From Calditrichota bacterium (GTDB taxonomy: Bacteria; Calditrichota; Calditrichia; Calditrichales; Calditrichaceae): a stretch of DNA of 64,000 bases. Positions 34,249-42,832 of the stretch are shown piece by piece. The translations under genes were made by a program, and so were the position numbers. Each line of letters opens with the position of its first letter. Within the stretch, counting starts at the first letter, position 1. The notes under the pieces are model-generated. The model searched no databases and was not told where the DNA came from. It worked only from the letters and a program-made list of their open reading frames with translations. The stretch spans positions 1 through 64,000 of the forward strand of contig RQOG01000024.1 of the NCBI GenBank assembly GCA_003854985.1, given 5' to 3'.

Positions 34249-35745
34249 ATGGCAAAGAAGATTTATTGGGAATATTCACGGACACTGATGGAATTCCGGT
34301 TATTGCCGGGGCTGACCACAAAAGAATCACAGATATCAAAGGTATCCCTAAGAACGCCGTTGGTATATTCGGAAGATGAAGATTCTAAGTATTATTTAAA
34401 CATTCCAATCGTTGCAGCCGCTATGCAGTCTGTTTCCGGCGTCGAAATGGGTATCGAACTGGCCAGGCTGGGAGGCGTGGCGTTTATTTATTGTTCACAA
34501 TCTGTTCAGCAGGAAGCAGAAATGATCAGGAAAATAAAAAAATACAAAGCCGGATTTGTGCCGCCCGAAACGGTTTCTCCGCAAACTTCAATTAAAGAAT
34601 TGCATGAACTTACGCGCAAAAGAGGCTACAATACCTTTCCGGTGGTCAATGGGTCTAATGAATTTCTGGGTATTATCACCAAAAACGATTATGACGTAAA
34701 ACCGCACGGCCATCTGCCGGTCGAAGACCGAATGATTCCGCGCAGTGAGATCACGGTCGGCGTTAATATCGGCGATATTAAAGAAGCAAATACGCTGCTG
34801 CGTGAAACACACCAGCCTTATCTGCCTATCGTGGATGATAAAGACCGGTTGTTGTATCTTGTTTTCCGTAAAGATATCCGCAATCATCTGGATAATCCTT
34901 TGGAAGTGTTAGATGAACAAAAGCGTTATCTGACAACGGCCGCTATCAATACGCATGATTATGAAAAACGGGTGCCGGCCTTGGTGGAAGCCGGAGCAGA
35001 TGTTCTGGCCATAGACTCTTCGGACGGGCATACGGTATTTCAGGGGGAAGCTCTGAAGTGGATCGGGGAAAATTATCCTGAAGCGCCGGTTATCGGGGGT
35101 AATGTTATCACAGAAGAAGGATTTAATTATCTGGTTGAAAACGGTGCGCGCGCTGTTAAAGTTGGAATGGGCGGCGGCTCGATTTGCATTACCCAGGAAC
35201 AGAAAGGAACGGGCCGCGGACTGGCAACGTCGGTCATTAAAGTGGCGGAAGCACGCGACCGGTATTTTAAAGAAACCGGCCGGTATATTCCTCTTGTGGC
35301 GGATGGCGGAATCGTTCATTCCAAAGATGTGGTGGTGGCTTTGGCTCTTGGAGCGGATTATGCGATGATGGGCCGTTATTTTGCCCGGATGGATGAATCG
35401 CCTACAGAAAAGATGACCATACGAAATCAGGTAATGAAACCATATTGGGGAGAAGGTTCAACAAGGGCCAGGGAATGGAAAGAAGCCCGTTATCACCAGG
35501 CCATGTTTGTGGAAGGCGTTGAGGGTTTTGTGCAATATGCCGGAAAATTAAAGGATAATCTGCCGGAAACGCTTTCAAAAATTAAAGCTTCTATGTCTTC
35601 CGTCGGAGCGGCAAATATAAAAGAATTACATGAAAATGCAGAGCTGGAAGTTGTTTCCGCATTGTCCATAAGGGAAGGACAGCCGCATGATATTTATCTG
35701 CCCGGCGGCGACAACAGCTATACGGCCATAAACTGGGGCGATTAA
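34249..35745 (+). CDS. guaB: IMP dehydrogenase, Tritrichomonas-like subtype
   Basis: This is the NAD-dependent enzyme converting IMP to XMP, the committed step to GMP. It has a TIM-barrel catalytic domain with CBS domains inserted (about 105-215). The catalytic Cys lies in MGGGSICITQEQKGTGRG (about residue 313) rather than the common GPGSICTTR. The mobile flap keeps the Arg-Tyr pair (about 414-415) after GEGSTRAREW. These loops match the subtype known from Tritrichomonas foetus and certain bacteria. Start: the ATG at 34249 has AGGGT five bases upstream; the in-frame ATG at 34222 has none. It heads the purine operon, with purA two bases downstream. Confidence 0.93.
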   Translation: MAKKIYWEYSRTLMEFRLLPGLTTKESQISKVSLRTPLVYSEDEDSKYYLNIPIVAAAMQSVSGVEMGIELARLGGVAFIYCSQSVQQEAEMIRKIKKYKAGFVPPETVSPQTSIKELHELTRKRGYNTFPVVNGSNEFLGIITKNDYDVKPHGHLPVEDRMIPRSEITVGVNIGDIKEANTLLRETHQPYLPIVDDKDRLLYLVFRKDIRNHLDNPLEVLDEQKRYLTTAAINTHDYEKRVPALVEAGADVLAIDSSDGHTVFQGEALKWIGENYPEAPVIGGNVITEEGFNYLVENGARAVKVGMGGGSICITQEQKGTGRGLATSVIKVAEARDRYFKETGRYIPLVADGGIVHSKDVVVALALGADYAMMGRYFARMDESPTEKMTIRNQVMKPYWGEGSTRAREWKEARYHQAMFVEGVEGFVQYAGKLKDNLPETLSKIKASMSSVGAANIKELHENAELEVVSALSIREGQPHDIYLPGGDNSYTAINWGD

Positions 35746-35746
35746 A

Positions 35747-36967
35747 ATGTCAAATTATATTGTATTGGGCGCTCAATGGGGCGACGAAGGAAAAGGTAAA
35801 ATTGTCGATATGCTTTCGGCGGAAATGGATATGGTGGTCCGGTTTCAGGGCGGCGCCAATGCCGGGCATACGGTTATCTGCGGCGATGAGAAATATGTGC
35901 TTCATCTTATTCCGGGAGGAATTGTATCCGGTAAAGCGGTTAATGTGATCGGTAACGGTTGTGTGGTTGATCCCGTTATTTTTTCAGAAGAAGTTGATTA
36001 TCTCCTGAAAAAGAATGTCGTGGTCAATCCGGATAAAATCATCATTTCTCTGCAGGCGCATATGGTTACGCCGGTACATAAATATATGGATAAGGTGCTG
36101 AATAAACACATTGGCACCACCGGCCGGGGAATTGGTCCTGCTTATGGCGATAAAATTACCAGGACCGGTATCCGCATGGAATCCGTACTGGACGGTACGT
36201 TTTTGGAGCGTTTCTGCAAGCAGGCCGATAATGCCAGAATATTGTGTGAGAGGGTTTATCAGACGGAGTTTCTGGATATAAAACAGGCGGAACAGGAACT
36301 GGCGGAATCCGTAGAAAGAGTGCGGCCGTTTATCAAAGATTCCGTGGAAATTATCAGCGCTATGGTTAAATCCGGAGGCAATGTTTTATTCGAAGGGGCG
36401 CAGGGCACTCTGCTCGATATCGATCACGGCACTTATCCGTTTGTTACCTCGTCCTCCACTTCAATTGGCGGGGCGTTGACCGGCTCGGGGGTTTTTGTCG
36501 ATTTTAACAAACGTATCGGCATCGTTAAAGCATACACCACCCGGGTTGGCGAAGGGCCATTTCCAACCGAACTTTTCGATGAAACCGGCGAAAGACTGCG
36601 TAAAAACGGCAATGAATTCGGCGCCACTACCGGCCGGCCCAGACGCTGCGGCTGGCTGGATTTAAAACAGCTACAAAGGTCATTTATCATCAATGGGTTC
36701 AATTATATTTCCATGAGCAAGATAAGCTGCCTTTCCGGATTTGATTATATAAAAGCCGCCGTCGACTACGACGTCCAGGGCAAGCCTGTTTATAAAACAT
36801 TCGGGGGCTGGTCGGAAGAAGTGGAAGGCGCTACGAGCCTTGAACAGTTGCCATCGGCTTGCAAAGAATATATAGATTTTATTGAAGACTATTTAAATGT
36901 GCCGGTGGGCATGATTTCGACGGGCCCCGACCGGGAACACATCATTTTTAAACAACCTTTGTTTTAA
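35747..36967 (+). CDS. purA: Adenylosuccinate synthetase
   Basis: PurA uses GTP to join aspartate to IMP on the way to AMP. The 406 residues show the GTP-binding loop GAQWGDEGKGKIVD, GGANAGHTV, the IMP-binding TTGRGIGPAYGDK, the GARAV-like RVGEGPFPTEL region, and TGRPRRCGWLD. Length is slightly below E. coli's 432. The start is only two bases after the guaB stop, so the operon feeds both branches from IMP. Confidence 0.97.
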   Translation: MSNYIVLGAQWGDEGKGKIVDMLSAEMDMVVRFQGGANAGHTVICGDEKYVLHLIPGGIVSGKAVNVIGNGCVVDPVIFSEEVDYLLKKNVVVNPDKIIISLQAHMVTPVHKYMDKVLNKHIGTTGRGIGPAYGDKITRTGIRMESVLDGTFLERFCKQADNARILCERVYQTEFLDIKQAEQELAESVERVRPFIKDSVEIISAMVKSGGNVLFEGAQGTLLDIDHGTYPFVTSSSTSIGGALTGSGVFVDFNKRIGIVKAYTTRVGEGPFPTELFDETGERLRKNGNEFGATTGRPRRCGWLDLKQLQRSFIINGFNYISMSKISCLSGFDYIKAAVDYDVQGKPVYKTFGGWSEEVEGATSLEQLPSACKEYIDFIEDYLNVPVGMISTGPDREHIIFKQPLF

Positions 36968-36984
36968 AGTTACGGAATGGGATT

Positions 36985-38067
36985 ATGACAAAAAAGCAAT
37001 CCGGCGTTGACATAGATTTGGGAAACCGTTGTTCAAAAATCGCCTATAACTGGGCTAAAAAAACATTTAGTTTACGTGAACCCGGCACGGGCAATCCGCT
37101 GGTTACTGTGGATGGCGGTTTTGCAAACATCATGGATTACGGCGGTGTTAAAGTGGGAATTTCTTCCGACGGCATCGGCACCAAAATAGAATTAGCGGAG
37201 CGTACCGGCATCTATTCCACGCTGGGCTTTGACCTGATAGCCATGATTGCGGATGATTTAGCCGCCGGCGGGATGGAAACGGTTAACCTGTCCAATATAT
37301 TGGACGTGGATCATCTGGACGCAGATATCGTGGATGAATTAATGAAGGGACTTTACGAAGCGGCCTCTTTTGCCCGTGTGACGGTAACCGGAGGAGAAAT
37401 TGCCGAGTTAGGTTCCAGGATCGGAGGTTATGGAGAACGGATGCATTTTAACTGGGGCGCCACCGGCGTGGGAATTCTTCCCGGAGGTAAAGAAATTATT
37501 GATGGCCGAGCGGTGAAGCCGGGGGATGCGGTTATCAGCTTAAAGAGCAGAGGTTTCCGCAGCAATGGCTTTTCATTAATCCGTAAAATCATGGAAACAA
37601 ATTTTGGTCCGGAATGGCACCTCGAAAAATACGACGCGCAAAAAACCTGGGGCGAAATTTTATTGACGCCTTGTTTAATCTATACTCCTTTAATTGCAGA
37701 TCTGATTCGTTCTGATGCGGAAATTCACGGTATCGCTCATATTACCGGCGGCGGTCTGGCGGATAATTTTTCCCGTATCCTGCGTGATAAAAAATATGGT
37801 GCGGAATTAACCGGTATTTTTCCGCCTTTGCCTTTTATGCTTAAAGTCCAGGAATTGGGCAATGTGCCGGAGGAACAGGCTTACCTGCTCTGGAATATGG
37901 GCAACGGTATGCTGCTTGCGGTTAATAAAGACCAAGCGCAGAAGATATTAGCTGAAATAAGCAAACAAAATTACCAGGCTAAAATCTGCGGCTATATAAC
38001 CGGTAAACCTCAGATTGATATTATGACTGCCGGTAATCATCCGCAACAACTAACATACAGGTACTAA
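36985..38067 (+). CDS. purM: Phosphoribosylformylglycinamidine cyclo-ligase (AIR synthetase)
   Basis: PurM closes the imidazole ring, turning FGAM into AIR with ATP. It is an ATP-grasp-unrelated PurM-fold enzyme of 360 residues. Diagnostic stretches are GVKVGISSDGIGTK, DLIAMIADDLAAGGM, VTGGEIAELG, SRGFRSNGFSLIRK and GIAHITGGGLADN. The N-terminal YNWAKKTF segment departs from the usual YAKAGV start of the family. The gene lies 17 bp after purA and 13 bp before purL. Confidence 0.93.
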   Translation: MTKKQSGVDIDLGNRCSKIAYNWAKKTFSLREPGTGNPLVTVDGGFANIMDYGGVKVGISSDGIGTKIELAERTGIYSTLGFDLIAMIADDLAAGGMETVNLSNILDVDHLDADIVDELMKGLYEAASFARVTVTGGEIAELGSRIGGYGERMHFNWGATGVGILPGGKEIIDGRAVKPGDAVISLKSRGFRSNGFSLIRKIMETNFGPEWHLEKYDAQKTWGEILLTPCLIYTPLIADLIRSDAEIHGIAHITGGGLADNFSRILRDKKYGAELTGIFPPLPFMLKVQELGNVPEEQAYLLWNMGNGMLLAVNKDQAQKILAEISKQNYQAKICGYITGKPQIDIMTAGNHPQQLTYRY

Positions 38068-38080
38068 AAAGGAAGATTTA

Positions 38081-41077
38081 TTGAATTCAACGATGAACCA
38101 TATTCAGCTTTTACTGCAAAAGAATATCCGCGATGTAGCCGCAGAACAGGTGCAGAATGAGGCAAAAAAATATTTAAATATCGATACAGGCAAAGTAAAA
38201 TCCGGAAAAATATTTTCGGTATTATACGACATGAATCCGGAGCAGGTGCAGGCTTTTGCCCGACAGACCCTGGCCGATCCGATTTTGCATGAGGTATATA
38301 TCAACCAGCTTTACCGCGATGATTATTACCATTCGTATATTCTGATTTCCAAATTACCCGGCGTAACCGATGATGAAGGGGTATCGGCCCAGAAAGCGTT
38401 GTGCGATCTTTTAAATATTGCCTTTGATTACAGTAAACAATGGATTTTTACCCGTGATATTTATTACCTGGAAAATCATCTTTCGGAAAAGCAGTTGCAT
38501 CGGATTGCGGAAGATCTTCTGGGCAATCCGTTAATCAACCATTTTGAATACGGAAAATTTGAAGGCCGGATATTGTACATGCCAACGGTGGATATGCAAT
38601 CGGATACGACAAGTAAAACCATCGATATCTTCGTCGATGATGCGACGCTGGTAAAATTGTCCAAAGATTATCTGCTGGCACTTGATCTGAATGAAATGAA
38701 AGCGATTCAGAATTATTATAAAGACATTAAGGTGAAAAGCATACGCCTGGTTAACGGCCTACCGGAACTGCCTACCGACACGGAGATCGAGGTCTTAGCG
38801 CAAACCTGGTCCGAGCATTGCAAGCACAAAGAATTCAATGCGCTGATTGAGTATAAAGACCTGGATACCGGCGAGGTGAAAACAATCGACTCACTTTTTA
38901 AAACCTATATCAGGCGTTCTACGGATGTTGTTAAAAATAACCTTGAAGAAATGGGGCATCGCTGGCTTTTAAAAGTATTCAGCGATAATGCCGGCGTGGT
39001 CCGCATCGATGATCAACGGGTTTTTATCTGGAAGGTTGAAACCCACAATAGCCCTTCCGCGCTGGATCCTTACGGCGGCGCCTTAACCGGCATCGTGGGT
39101 GTAAACCGCGATCCTCTGGGAACAGGTATCGGCGGCGGAAAATTATTGTTTAATACCGATGTATTATGTTTCGGTTCGCCATATTATAAAGGCAAACTGC
39201 TCCCCGGACAGCTTCATCCACGACGCATCATGTCCGGCGTTGTCAAGGGCATCGAAGACGGGGGCAATAAGTCCGGAATTCCTACGGTAAACGGTTCCAT
39301 CATTTTCGATGATCGTTTTCGTGGTAAACCTCTTGTTTTCTGCGGTACCGGCGCTGTGATGCCGGCCAGTTACCAGGGCGTTGATTCGTGGACAAAACCG
39401 ATTGTTCCCGGCGACCGTATCATTATGGCCGGCGGACGAGTCGGCAAAGACGGCATTCATGGAGCCACCTTTTCTTCCCTCGAAATTGATGAACACTCTC
39501 CGCGTTCCGCCGTACAAATCGGTTCGCCGATTACGCAAAAAAATATGTCCGATTTCATGGAACAGGCCGTAAAAAAAGGTTTGATAAAATGCTCGACGGA
39601 CAACGGCGCGGGCGGTCTGTCGTCCTCAATCGGGGAACTGGCGACCATATCCAATGGTGCGGTAATTCAGTTGGATAGAGTACCGCTTAAATATTCGGGA
39701 CTTAAACCCTGGGAAATATTTGTTTCCGAGTCGCAGGAAAGAATGTCTTTTGTGGTGCGTCCGGGCGATGTGGATGAACTGATGGCGATGGCCGCTGATT
39801 TTGAAGTGGAAACCACAGATATCGGTTATTTTACCGGCGAAGGATATCTGGATATACGTTTTGGCGATGAAAAAATGGCTTATCTCGACCTGGACTTTCT
39901 GCATAACGGCGTGCCGGGAAAATCCATGCAGGCCGAGTGGCAAACGCCAAAGCTAAAAGTGCCTAAGATTCCCGGAAAACCGGATCATAACCAGATTATT
40001 CTGAAACTTTTAAACAGTCTGAATATTTGTTCACGCGAACCCGTAATCCGCCGTTATGATCATGAAGTAAAAGGGAAAACAATCGTCAAACCCCTGATGG
40101 GCGGAAATGGATTTGCTCCCCAGGACGCCGGCGTTATGCGGCTGGGATTTGATTCGTTTATGGGTATTGCCATATCCAACGGCATTTTGCCCCGCTACGG
40201 CGACATCGACGCGTACCAGATGTCCGCGGGTTCGTTTGACGAAGCCGTCCGCGGCATCATTGCGGTCGGGGGGCTGCTGCCGGATTCGATAAAAGGCCAG
40301 AATATATTCTGGTCGGTAAACGATAATTTCTGTGTACCCGATTCGTTGTATCATCCGCAAAATAATCCGGACGGCAAATATAAGCTGGCCCAGTTGGTGC
40401 GCATGAATGAAGCACTGTTTGATATGGCGACCTTTTTTAATATTCCCATGACTTCCGGTAAAGACAGCATGAAGAATGATTTTATTAAAGAAGGCGTTAA
40501 GATATCCGTGCCGCCGACTATCCTGTATTCAATGGTCGCCCAGATTCCGGATGTGCGTAAAACATTAACCGCCGAATTTAAAAAACCCGGTGATAAAATT
40601 TATCTGGTAGGGAAAACCTATGATGAATTGGGCGCTTCGGAGTTTTATAAATTATTTAATGAACTGGGCGCCAATGTGCCTGTAGTACGCAAAGAAGACG
40701 GCCTGCGTATATATCGTAAAATGATTAAAGCCAATGAGCAGAACCTGCTGCTTTCCGCCCATGATTTATCGGACGGCGGGCTGGCGGTAGCTTTGGCCGA
40801 AAGCGCATTTGGAGGAAACCTGGGCGCGGAAATTCATTTGGCTGCGAATGGCTTAAAAGACTATGCCGTATTATATTCCGAATCGCATTCCCGGTTTATA
40901 GTTACCATTGCCGAGGAAAATAACGAAGCATTCGGACGGTTATTTGGCGATGACGCTCAGGTCATCGGCACGGTGAGCGATAGCGGGAAACTGGTAGTTC
41001 ACATTGATAATAAGAAACTCATTGATATAGAGGTGGAAAAATTATTATCCGCCTGGCGCAGTGGCCTGGAATTTTAG
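38081..41077 (+). CDS. purL: FGAM synthetase PurL, large-type synthetase chain without glutaminase domain
   Basis: PurL makes FGAM from FGAR, ATP and ammonia. At 998 residues it is longer than small PurL (about 720) and shorter than the single-chain large enzyme (about 1300). An N-terminal PurS-like region (about 1-190, with LPGVTDDEGVSAQKALCDLL) is fused on. The synthetase part has TLAQTWSEHCKHKEF-type (here VLAQTWSEHCKHKEF), GIVGVNRDPLGTG, GGKDGIHGATFSSLEID-like and CSTDNGAGGLSSSIGE blocks. The C-terminal glutaminase found in large PurL is missing; a separate purQ lies 107 bp downstream. An in-frame ATG at 38093 is an alternative start to the TTG-type start used. Confidence 0.92.
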   Translation: MNSTMNHIQLLLQKNIRDVAAEQVQNEAKKYLNIDTGKVKSGKIFSVLYDMNPEQVQAFARQTLADPILHEVYINQLYRDDYYHSYILISKLPGVTDDEGVSAQKALCDLLNIAFDYSKQWIFTRDIYYLENHLSEKQLHRIAEDLLGNPLINHFEYGKFEGRILYMPTVDMQSDTTSKTIDIFVDDATLVKLSKDYLLALDLNEMKAIQNYYKDIKVKSIRLVNGLPELPTDTEIEVLAQTWSEHCKHKEFNALIEYKDLDTGEVKTIDSLFKTYIRRSTDVVKNNLEEMGHRWLLKVFSDNAGVVRIDDQRVFIWKVETHNSPSALDPYGGALTGIVGVNRDPLGTGIGGGKLLFNTDVLCFGSPYYKGKLLPGQLHPRRIMSGVVKGIEDGGNKSGIPTVNGSIIFDDRFRGKPLVFCGTGAVMPASYQGVDSWTKPIVPGDRIIMAGGRVGKDGIHGATFSSLEIDEHSPRSAVQIGSPITQKNMSDFMEQAVKKGLIKCSTDNGAGGLSSSIGELATISNGAVIQLDRVPLKYSGLKPWEIFVSESQERMSFVVRPGDVDELMAMAADFEVETTDIGYFTGEGYLDIRFGDEKMAYLDLDFLHNGVPGKSMQAEWQTPKLKVPKIPGKPDHNQIILKLLNSLNICSREPVIRRYDHEVKGKTIVKPLMGGNGFAPQDAGVMRLGFDSFMGIAISNGILPRYGDIDAYQMSAGSFDEAVRGIIAVGGLLPDSIKGQNIFWSVNDNFCVPDSLYHPQNNPDGKYKLAQLVRMNEALFDMATFFNIPMTSGKDSMKNDFIKEGVKISVPPTILYSMVAQIPDVRKTLTAEFKKPGDKIYLVGKTYDELGASEFYKLFNELGANVPVVRKEDGLRIYRKMIKANEQNLLLSAHDLSDGGLAVALAESAFGGNLGAEIHLAANGLKDYAVLYSESHSRFIVTIAEENNEAFGRLFGDDAQVIGTVSDSGKLVVHIDNKKLIDIEVEKLLSAWRSGLEF

Positions 41078-41184
41078 ATAAAAAGAGCGTTATAAATCGG
41101 TATGTTGGTTAATTATAGAAAAAGAGCCGGATCGTTAAAAATAACATCCGGACTTATGAGTAATGCAATAAACATGGGGAAACA

Positions 41185-42006
41185 ATGACTAAAGTTCGAG
41201 CCCTGGTGGTGACAGGATACGGGATTAATTGTGAAGAAGAAATGGCCGCCGCCTATCATTTAGCCGGTGCGGAAGCAGATATTGTGCACCTGCACGAAGT
41301 TTTCAGCGAGCGAATTTCAATACATGATTATGACCTGTTGAACTTTCCCGGAGGATTTGCTTTTGGTGATGATCTGGGTTCGGCTAAAGTGTTGAGCAAT
41401 AAGTTTAAATACAAAAAAATGGCTTCAGGCAAGTCGTTCATTGATGACCTTCACAAATTTTTATCGGATAAAAAATATGTCATGGGCGTGTGTAATGGTT
41501 TTCAGGCCCTGGTTAAAATGGGTCTGATTCCCAATGTTATGGGCAATTATGAACAGGAAACAACGCTGACGCATAATAATTCCGGGCGGTTTGAAGACCG
41601 CTGGGTGACCTGTAAGGCAAATGAAAAATTAATTACGCCTTTTTTAAAGAGTATTGATTTAATCGATCTGCCTGTGCGTCATGGCGAAGGTAAACTGATC
41701 TTCAAAGATCAGGAAATCAGAACGCTTGTAGAAAAGAAAAATTTAAACTGCCTGAGCTATGCCGGTAAAGACGGACATCCGACGGATGAATACCCGGTCA
41801 ATCCCAATGGCTCGGAATTGAACTGTGCCGGTTTATGCGATGAATCGGGCCATGTGTTCGGATTAATGCCACACCCGGAAGCGTTTTTATCGCTATATAA
41901 TCATCCTGACTGGGGGAGAATGAAACGCGTTAATACCCATATTTCCGAAGAGGGTCAGGGTTTGGAAATCTTTAAAAATATCATCAAACATATAATGGAG
42001 AAGTAA
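41185..42006 (+). CDS. purQ: FGAM synthetase glutaminase subunit PurQ
   Basis: This is a class I glutamine amidotransferase that supplies ammonia to PurL. The 273 residues exceed the usual PurQ (about 225) and match the glutaminase domain of large PurL. The nucleophile Cys is in VMGVCNGFQALVKMG, the oxyanion part is FPGGFAFGDDLGSAK, and the His/Glu pair is in GLMPHPEAF. With the 998-residue PurL it sums to about 1271 residues, the size of a one-chain enzyme, so the two look like one enzyme split. A 6-bp hairpin (CCGGAT/ATCCGG) lies in the gap before it. Confidence 0.95.
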   Translation: MTKVRALVVTGYGINCEEEMAAAYHLAGAEADIVHLHEVFSERISIHDYDLLNFPGGFAFGDDLGSAKVLSNKFKYKKMASGKSFIDDLHKFLSDKKYVMGVCNGFQALVKMGLIPNVMGNYEQETTLTHNNSGRFEDRWVTCKANEKLITPFLKSIDLIDLPVRHGEGKLIFKDQEIRTLVEKKNLNCLSYAGKDGHPTDEYPVNPNGSELNCAGLCDESGHVFGLMPHPEAFLSLYNHPDWGRMKRVNTHISEEGQGLEIFKNIIKHIMEK

Positions 42007-42034
42007 ATATTTATTTCGGAATGTATTTTGTTTT

Positions 42035-42061
42035 TTGGCAAAATAAATAATATATTGCCAA
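42035..42061. promoter_or_regulatory. Inverted repeat upstream of the toxin-antitoxin pair
   Basis: TTGGCAA (42035-42041) and TTGCCAA (42055-42061) form a perfect 7-bp dyad with a 13-base AT-rich spacer, 19 bp before the antitoxin start. VapB-type antitoxins commonly autorepress by binding such dyads; that role is inferred. Confidence 0.45.
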
Positions 42062-42079
42062 TAATTATAAGGTAAAAGC

Positions 42080-42340
42080 ATGCTGACAACATTAGATAAA
42101 TTTGGCAGAATATTAATCCCTAAAAAAATAAGGGAGCATTTGGGAATAACCAGTAATTCTTCACTGAATGTAATTGAGGATGGCGATCGCGTTGTTATTG
42201 AGCGCATAAAAGAAGAAGAGCCTGTGATTGAAAAAGAGGGCATATTGGTATTTACGGGTAAATTGAGTGGAGATTTACAGAATCTTATTAATACTGACCG
42301 TTACCGGCGTGCAAATAAGCTATTATTTCCCGGAGAGTGA
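42080..42340 (+). CDS. AbrB/MazE-type antitoxin (VapB-like)
   Basis: This is an 86-residue protein with an N-terminal swapped-hairpin AbrB fold: LTTLDKFGRILIPKKIREHLGI is the standard DNA-binding half, followed by an acidic stretch and a C-terminal toxin-binding tail. Its partner PIN gene overlaps by four bases (GTGA). The pair sits inside the purine operon between purQ and purH. TA pairs move horizontally, so it is likely a later insertion. Confidence 0.85.
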   Translation: MLTTLDKFGRILIPKKIREHLGITSNSSLNVIEDGDRVVIERIKEEEPVIEKEGILVFTGKLSGDLQNLINTDRYRRANKLLFPGE

Positions 42341-42777
42341 CCTTGAAAATCCTTTTCGATACTTCGGTGTTAATTGCGGCAATGATTGAATCGCATCCAA
42401 AGCATCGATTGGCATTGGCATGGCTGATTAAAGCAAAAAATAAAGAATTTGAAATGATTATTTCCGATCATTCACTTCTGGAAATCTATAGTGTGTTGAC
42501 GTCGGCTCCGTTTAAACCAAGGATTTCTCCGAAGACAGCATTCAGGTTGATTGATAACAATATATACCAAAATGCTTCCATTCGATCATTGGAAAAAAGA
42601 CAATATATGCAACTCATCGAAAAAATAGCTCAACAGGGTTTTAAAGGCGGTATCATATATGATGCCTTCATTTATGAGTCTGCACAAAAAGCTGAAGTTG
42701 ATAAAATAATAACCTTTAATAAAAAAGATTTCGATCTTTTAAACATAGGTCAGAAAATTGAGATCATATCAGAATAG
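42337..42777 (+). CDS. PIN-domain ribonuclease toxin (VapC-like)
   Basis: This is a PIN-domain RNase of 146 residues. The first catalytic Asp is in ILFDTSVLIAAM (about residue 8), the Glu in DHSLLEIYSVL (about 49), and later acidic residues in IIYDAFIYESA (about 110) and FNKKDFDLL. The order and spacing fit VapC-type toxins that cut RNA such as tRNA or rRNA. The start is GTG overlapping the antitoxin stop; an in-frame TTG two codons on is possible. The AT-rich base use differs somewhat from the pur genes around it. Confidence 0.85.
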   Translation: MTLKILFDTSVLIAAMIESHPKHRLALAWLIKAKNKEFEMIISDHSLLEIYSVLTSAPFKPRISPKTAFRLIDNNIYQNASIRSLEKRQYMQLIEKIAQQGFKGGIIYDAFIYESAQKAEVDKIITFNKKDFDLLNIGQKIEIISE

Positions 42778-42832
42778 TATTGGAATTATCATTAAAATGG
42801 ACTTTTAATTTTTAAGTATTCAGAGGAAAAAT

